Below are positions 33,599 through 37,730 of a stretch of 37,730 nt of DNA, piece by piece. The notes beneath the pieces are model-generated. The model ran no database searches and was not told the origin of the DNA. It saw only the letters and a list, made by a program, of their open reading frames with translations. The DNA comes from an uncultured Prevotella sp. (GTDB lineage Bacteria; Bacteroidota; Bacteroidia; Bacteroidales; Bacteroidaceae), in assembly GCA_900540375.1 (NCBI GenBank), contig UQFS01000035.1, positions 1 to 37,730 of the forward strand. The letters are read 5' to 3'. The position numbers and the translations under genes are program-made. Each line of letters starts with the position of its first letter. Positions within the stretch are counted from its first letter, which is position 1.

Positions 33599-33678
33599 GA
33601 CCAACAAAATGAGTTGAACAGAACTTCATGATGTCTTTTGTGATGTTCATAGTGTTGTGATCAAGTCAAGTTACAAAT

Positions 33679-33714
33679 ACCCCCCAATCCTACCATAATA
33701 GCAGGGTCAGGGGG
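33679..33714. terminator. Possible hairpin between converging GH29 and DUF4302 genes
   Basis: A CCCCCC run (33680-33685) can pair with GGGGG (33710-33714), with partial inner pairing of CTACC and GGGT. It lies in the 155-base gap where two transcripts converge. Pairing is imperfect, so the call is weak. Confidence 0.35.
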
Positions 33715-33753
33715 CGAGAGTTCTATGGAATCGGTTAAAGGATTTACCTCAAC

Positions 33754-35049
33754 TTAATTTCTAAACGGCCATTGCTTAATGCGGTTGGTGACCTTGATAA
33801 CATTCTCCGGCTCATTTTCATCGGTCAAGATGATATAGGAAGGATGTTTGAGATCATCAGTTGTCAACTTAAAGCGTCGCGGCGTTGTCCATGCAAACGG
33901 ATAGACAATGTTAGTGTAACCATAGTATTGGACATAGTAGTTGCCGTTGAGCACGTTCTTGGCAGCCACATAGGTTAGTTCAACTTCATCTTTGCCAATT
34001 AGTTTATAGTCCATGGCCAGTGTACCCCACCACGTGTTGCTGCCATCATAGCTACCGAAAGACAAACCGAAGTTCTTACCGTAGGTAGAGCTGAACTCAT
34101 AATTGCCGAGGATTGCGTAGCGTGTTTCCTCGCCGTATGTTTTCTGATAGTTATTGAGAGAATAATTCCAATATGCCTGTCCATAACTGCTCATACCGCT
34201 CAACGCTATGTTCCAAGCACCGAGCACAAACTGCTCATTGATAGGTGGAATGACCGGAATGAGCTTGACGCTCTTGTCGGCCGGGTTGACCCAATTGCCA
34301 CCATCGGCATAGCTGAAGCCAGTGATAGTCTTGCCATGGAAGGTGATTGGCTTATAGAGTACATAGCCGGAAGGCGTGATAGTGAATGGCATGTAGGTGT
34401 CTTCACCCGTTGCCTTATCAGTGACGGTGAGATAGTTGTAGTTCAATGAAGCATTCATCGTGTCGTTGTCAACGATCAGCGCATAGTTGTTGTAGGTTGC
34501 CATGGAGTCAGAAACCACAGACACCTTGTTGTAATAGTCTGCCCAGGAGCCTTGCTGTAAGGGCGTCATCACGATGCGGTCCTCATGTTTCTTGCCCAAT
34601 AGCACAACGGAGTCGGCAGAAGCAGAAAGCACTCTGAACTCCAGGTCACCATTGAAGCCCTTGCCCAATGTTCCGAAATCCTCATTACTCGGATCAGAGA
34701 AGTAATGGAAGATAGGGTTGTACTCATCGAAGGAAAGCAACGTACCAGAGCTCTGCTCCAACTTATAGTGCGACGTATAGGTGCTGTCAGGACCGAAAAA
34801 TTCACTGGCCACGGTCACCTTGTTGTTTGCGAACTTACAGTAGACGTTGTAGCCACCGTAGGTGATGGTGCCATAATAGTGCATGATCCATCCGTTGCTT
34901 TGTGCTTCGAGGATCTGTCGCGTGGTCGACATCGACTCTGCAATTCGTTCTGCCGATGGCTTGTCGAAAACATCATCGACTTCCGGCGTGCACGCGCCCA
35001 TGAGCAGGGCGACGGCCGCCAACAGCCATAGATTGAATATCTTTCTCAT
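33754..35049 (-). CDS. DUF4302-family lipoprotein
   Basis: This 431-residue lipoprotein has lipobox LLMGAC (Cys20) and the DUF4302 opening FDKPSAERIAESMSTTRQIL followed by SNGWIMHYYG. Next come GGYNVYCKFANNKVTVASEF, a strand-rich body, and RRFKLTTDDL near the end. The function of the family is unknown. In Bacteroidetes it is typically encoded behind a SusC/SusD pair with a zinc-metallopeptidase lipoprotein, exactly as here. It is the last gene of the minus-strand operon, 20 bases after the metallopeptidase gene. Binding a surface ligand for the SusC/D pair is possible but only guessed from context. Confidence 0.8.
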   Translation of the reverse strand: MRKIFNLWLLAAVALLMGACTPEVDDVFDKPSAERIAESMSTTRQILEAQSNGWIMHYYGTITYGGYNVYCKFANNKVTVASEFFGPDSTYTSHYKLEQSSGTLLSFDEYNPIFHYFSDPSNEDFGTLGKGFNGDLEFRVLSASADSVVLLGKKHEDRIVMTPLQQGSWADYYNKVSVVSDSMATYNNYALIVDNDTMNASLNYNYLTVTDKATGEDTYMPFTITPSGYVLYKPITFHGKTITGFSYADGGNWVNPADKSVKLIPVIPPINEQFVLGAWNIALSGMSSYGQAYWNYSLNNYQKTYGEETRYAILGNYEFSSTYGKNFGLSFGSYDGSNTWWGTLAMDYKLIGKDEVELTYVAAKNVLNGNYYVQYYGYTNIVYPFAWTTPRRFKLTTDDLKHPSYIILTDENEPENVIKVTNRIKQWPFRN

Positions 35050-35069
35050 AGAATGTGTTCTTTAAGTTG

Positions 35070-36062
35070 TTACTTTAAATGACGTAAATCGAGCGTATTG
35101 ACTTCCTTGGAGCGGCGCAGCACAATCTCACGCAACTTGTCAAGGTCGATACCCCAGTCATTCTTGAAATACTCCTTGACCAGCGCAAGTTTAGCGATGA
35201 TGGCATCACACCCGCTGGTGTCGTACTGAGCTTGCTTATTACCTTTCTTATCGAAGGTAAAGATCGTATCGTTGTTTTCGTCAAGCTTGACAGCGACACC
35301 CGTGTTGACGATCTTGTCCCATGCAGCTTGCGTATGCGTGACGTAGGTGGAATAGATCTCAGCAAAGTCCTCATTGTACTCTTTTGAGGCATATCCACTG
35401 ACAAAGCCCATGGCAGGAGCTTTAGCGTCATCGACGTTGATCCAGTTGGAAGTCTGGTAATTGGCTGACGAGATGGTCTGAAACTCTGTGCTATAGTTCT
35501 TTTTCTGCGTCATGATGTGACAGAACTCATGGTGCATGGTGTGGAAGAACCAGTAGTTCAGATCCATCGGCAGTGCTCCAGTGTTGGGGAACGGACTGTC
35601 TACGTCGATGACAGGATGGTCAATATCGATGTTGTTGACACGGAAAAGCGTCACCTTCACACCGCCTTCAGCTACACCGAGCACAATGCCGCCACCATTG
35701 TCATATTCCGGCGAACCAATCAACTGATACACACGAGGGCTATAGGACTTAAGAAAATCCTGCCCCATCAAGTCTGTATAGGAGTCCATCCAAACATGTT
35801 TGACCATGATGGCCAGTGCTTTCGACTTGTCGTAGTCTGCCGGAATCACATTATAATAGTTGTCGGTCTCCCGATCATTGTAGCGATAGAGAAACTTAAT
35901 GTTGTAGGGATCTGTGAAGTTGGCCTTTGTCCAACGGTCCAGTTCCGTGCTGTCAGTGACCTCAGTCTCGTCGAAGATGCTCTTGCTGCTCAGGTCATCG
36001 TCAGAGCATCCGGCGAGGAGTGTTGCCATCAGACCTAATATGATGATTCTTGTATATTTCAT
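35070..36062 (-). CDS. Putative zinc-binding metallopeptidase lipoprotein (Peptidase_Mx1 type)
   Basis: This 330-residue lipoprotein (MKYTRIIILGLMATLLAGCS, Cys19) has the zinc motif in WFFHTMHHEFCHIMTQKKNY, with HEFCH at about 178-182. It is preceded by a segment typical of the family (RWTKANFTDPYNIKFLYRYN) and followed by GFVSGYASKEYNEDFAEIYS, which could supply the third ligand Glu/His. Surface peptidases of this type accompany SusC/SusD and DUF4302 genes. Protein or glycoprotein may be the target, but no substrate is known. It is 41 bases after the SusD-like gene. Confidence 0.83.
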   Translation of the reverse strand: MKYTRIIILGLMATLLAGCSDDDLSSKSIFDETEVTDSTELDRWTKANFTDPYNIKFLYRYNDRETDNYYNVIPADYDKSKALAIMVKHVWMDSYTDLMGQDFLKSYSPRVYQLIGSPEYDNGGGIVLGVAEGGVKVTLFRVNNIDIDHPVIDVDSPFPNTGALPMDLNYWFFHTMHHEFCHIMTQKKNYSTEFQTISSANYQTSNWINVDDAKAPAMGFVSGYASKEYNEDFAEIYSTYVTHTQAAWDKIVNTGVAVKLDENNDTIFTFDKKGNKQAQYDTSGCDAIIAKLALVKEYFKNDWGIDLDKLREIVLRRSKEVNTLDLRHLK

Positions 36063-36103
36063 AATTCAGAATAGTTGATGTAACTAAGAATAATAAAAAT
36101 GCT

Positions 36104-37655
36104 TTATCGGGGGTTGGCTTCCAGCCCTGCGTTGATGACATCTTCAGGCAACTGAATGGCACCACGCTTGTCAGCAGCACGGAAGATAATAGGATCTTCA
36201 CCATCGAGGAGATGAGCATACTCAATACCATAGCGTTTGACATCCACGAAACGCAGTCCCTCTCCCCAAGTCTCCAGTCGGCGCATGTGCAGAATCATCT
36301 GGATGAAATTCTCCTGCGTACCGGTTTCTACTGTAAAGCCTTGTGGGTGGAGAGTCTTTTTGATGGTACGCTGACTGTTGGCAGTGGGAACCACTTCACT
36401 ATAGCGTACACCATCCACGAACTTGTTGAGATTCTCTTCCGTGAGTATCGGCCGCCTTGCCGTGCCATTGCTGGGGACGCAGTGGGAACGAATCCAAGCG
36501 TTCATGTCGTCAAGTGCATGGGCATAGTCTTTCTTCATAGCATAGGCCTCCGCTCTTACCAACAGTGTCTCTTCCGTGGAGAAGGCGGGGAATACAATGT
36601 GAGCGTAACCAGTGTTGTTCACCTTGTCAGTGGTTTCAAAGAACTCCTCTACCTTGGGAAAATACTGCTGTGCAGCATTATATTGGTAGATCTTATGAGC
36701 ATAGACCAACGTGTTATTGCCTGATCCACTTCCCCATGGCGCTTTGGCGTAGAAGGTCTCGTTGACGTCTATATTACGGTTGTGACCATAGCGACGGAAT
36801 GATGAGCTCCATGTCAGTGCACGCGAGGCGGAAGAGTATGCCGTCATGATGAGCAGGTTGGCGTTTTCTGCTGAGCGCACATAAGCATTCTTAATGTCCT
36901 TGGGGGGCCATGTCCATAAATTGTGAGTAGTCACGCAGACGGTTGCCGGGATTAGTACCGAGCACCATGTTGGCGTATTCTATGGCCTTATCATAGTTGT
37001 GTACCATCAGGTTGAAGCGTGCAGCAAAGGCGTATGCCGCACTCTTGTTGAAATGATACTTCGGCGTGGTCATGTAGCTGTCACTGATTCTCGGCAGAGC
37101 AGCCTCTATATCACGATTGATATTGGCATACAATTCCTTCAACGTGCCACGCTTGTACTGAGTGTTGACACTTTTCTCGGGTTCTGTCGGATAGGGCAGA
37201 CCGAGATAGACATCAGTAGAATCGGGATTGTAAGCCATACAGAAAATGCTCGCCAGCTCATACATATTATATGCGCGGGCCATCAGTGCTTCGGCATATT
37301 CAGCGGGATAGGTTGCCGTGTCTCCGATTGCTTTCAGATCAGCTAGGGCCTCGTTGCAAGTTCCTACACGATAGTAGAAGCCGTTCCACAGCGTGTAAGG
37401 ATCGTCGTTATCGGTATTAGGATCATCCTTGAAACGATACATCTCGTCCTGTGCAGGCGTAGCGGCATATTGCGTTCCGTTGTCGGTGACGTTGTCGGAA
37501 CTCATCTCAAAGAGCAGGTTGGGCATGTTTGTAGGATAGGCAGAGGCAAGGAGCTTCTGCACTTTCTCCTGCGTGTTTACTTGCGCACGGTCGTCGGGAA
37601 GCTTGTCGAGATAGTCGTTGCAAGCTGATAAGCCCAACAGTGCACAGGCAGCCAA
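36104..37655 (-). pseudogene. SusD/RagB-family lipoprotein gene with a frameshift
   Basis: Two overlapping frames together make one SusD protein of about 515 residues. The N-terminal part has LLGLSACNDYLDKLPDDRAQ, YYRVGTCNEALADLKAIGD and ALMARAYNMYELASIF, and stops at QFMDMAPQGH. The C-terminal part continues DIKNAYVRSAENANLLI to LHMRRLETWGEGLRFVDVKR and PEDVINAGLEANPR. Removing one base from the six-G run at 36902-36907 restores APKDIKNAYV without a stop. The start is also unusual: no ATG occurs between the upstream in-frame TAA and the lipobox, leaving TTG at 37655 or a rare ATC/ATA codon. Either the gene is decaying or the sequence has errors. Confidence 0.8.
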
Positions 37656-37680
37656 TAGTATATGGATTCTATTGATGAGT

Positions 37681-37696
37681 CCACTTTAAAAAGTGG
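37681..37696. repeat. Small inverted repeat between SusC and SusD genes
   Basis: CCACTTT (37681-37687) and AAAGTGG (37690-37696) are perfect complements separated by AA. The repeat overlaps the stop of the upstream SusC-like frame and lies about 25 bases before the SusD start. It could be an mRNA stem that tunes SusD translation. Confidence 0.4.
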
Positions 37697-37730
37697 GATT
37701 ATTGATTTTTCTGATTGTACCACGACCAAT
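37686..37730 (-). CDS. Probable C-terminus of a SusC-like gene (partial)
   Basis: At the right edge the minus strand reads IGRGTIRKINNPTF, then TAA (37688-37686). It ends in Phe as outer-membrane barrels do and lies directly upstream of the SusD-like gene, where a SusC gene is expected. Only 14 codons are in the window, so the call rests on position. Confidence 0.45.
   Translation of the reverse strand: MGRGTIRKINNPTF

Noticed and set aside
10..37720. CRISPR array, tRNA or rRNA genes
   Set aside because: No regularly spaced repeats and no tRNA- or rRNA-like sequence was recognised on either strand.

Overview
The window looks like a chromosomal segment from a gut- or rumen-type member of Bacteroidales, most likely Prevotella sensu lato (Prevotellaceae). 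The reasons are paired SusC/SusD genes, a hybrid two-component system (HTCS) regulator, many Bacteroidetes-type -7 boxes (TAnnTTTG) just upstream of genes, and a thiamine operon of the outer-membrane-receptor/PnuT/TPK type. All identifications come from reading the sequence and recalling families; no search was run.

Layout. (1) 1-4.3 kb: a YgbA_NO-family gene on +, then a minus-strand thiamine uptake operon (TonB-dependent receptor, PnuT permease, thiamine pyrophosphokinase) behind a clear TPP riboswitch and promoter. (2) 4.3-7.1 kb: a noncoding spacer with a structured repeat, then a Y-family DNA polymerase with a beta-clamp motif, a YolD-like small protein and a MmcQ/YjbR protein. (3) 7.1-10.1 kb: a gene graveyard. 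It holds a frameshifted secreted beta-propeller gene joined head-on to the first ~28 codons of dxs, a 3' fragment of an FMN-dependent alpha-hydroxy-acid dehydrogenase, and a 3' fragment of chrA. Intact rhodanese-lipoprotein and EamA-transporter genes lie among them. (4) 10.2-33.6 kb: a polysaccharide utilisation locus (PUL) on +. The HTCS regulator comes first, then a 750-bp spacer with a second copy of the structured repeat and a four-half-site operator candidate. Next come SusC-SusD-SusC-SusD, a DUF1735-type lipoprotein, a GH10-fold lipoprotein, a secreted beta-sandwich protein, a GH98 enzyme and a GH29 enzyme. (5) 33.7-37.7 kb, minus strand: the 3' part of a second SusC/SusD locus with a SusD-like gene carrying a frameshift, a zinc-metallopeptidase lipoprotein and a DUF4302 lipoprotein.

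The most interesting point is the PUL. Its first six genes match the xusA-xusB-xusC-xusD-xusE-xyn10C order of Prevotella/Bacteroides xylan loci. However, the GH10-fold protein in the Xyn10C position has lost both catalytic glutamates (positions now Asp355 and Gly475), so it is probably a surface glycan-binding pseudoenzyme. The endo-acting role would pass to the GH98 enzyme, whose putative catalytic residues are intact, with GH29 removing terminal fucose or L-galactose. GH98 acts on either decorated xylan or blood-group-type glycans, so the substrate remains open between complex glucuronoarabinoxylan and a host-type fucosylated glycan. The xus-like order favours xylan.
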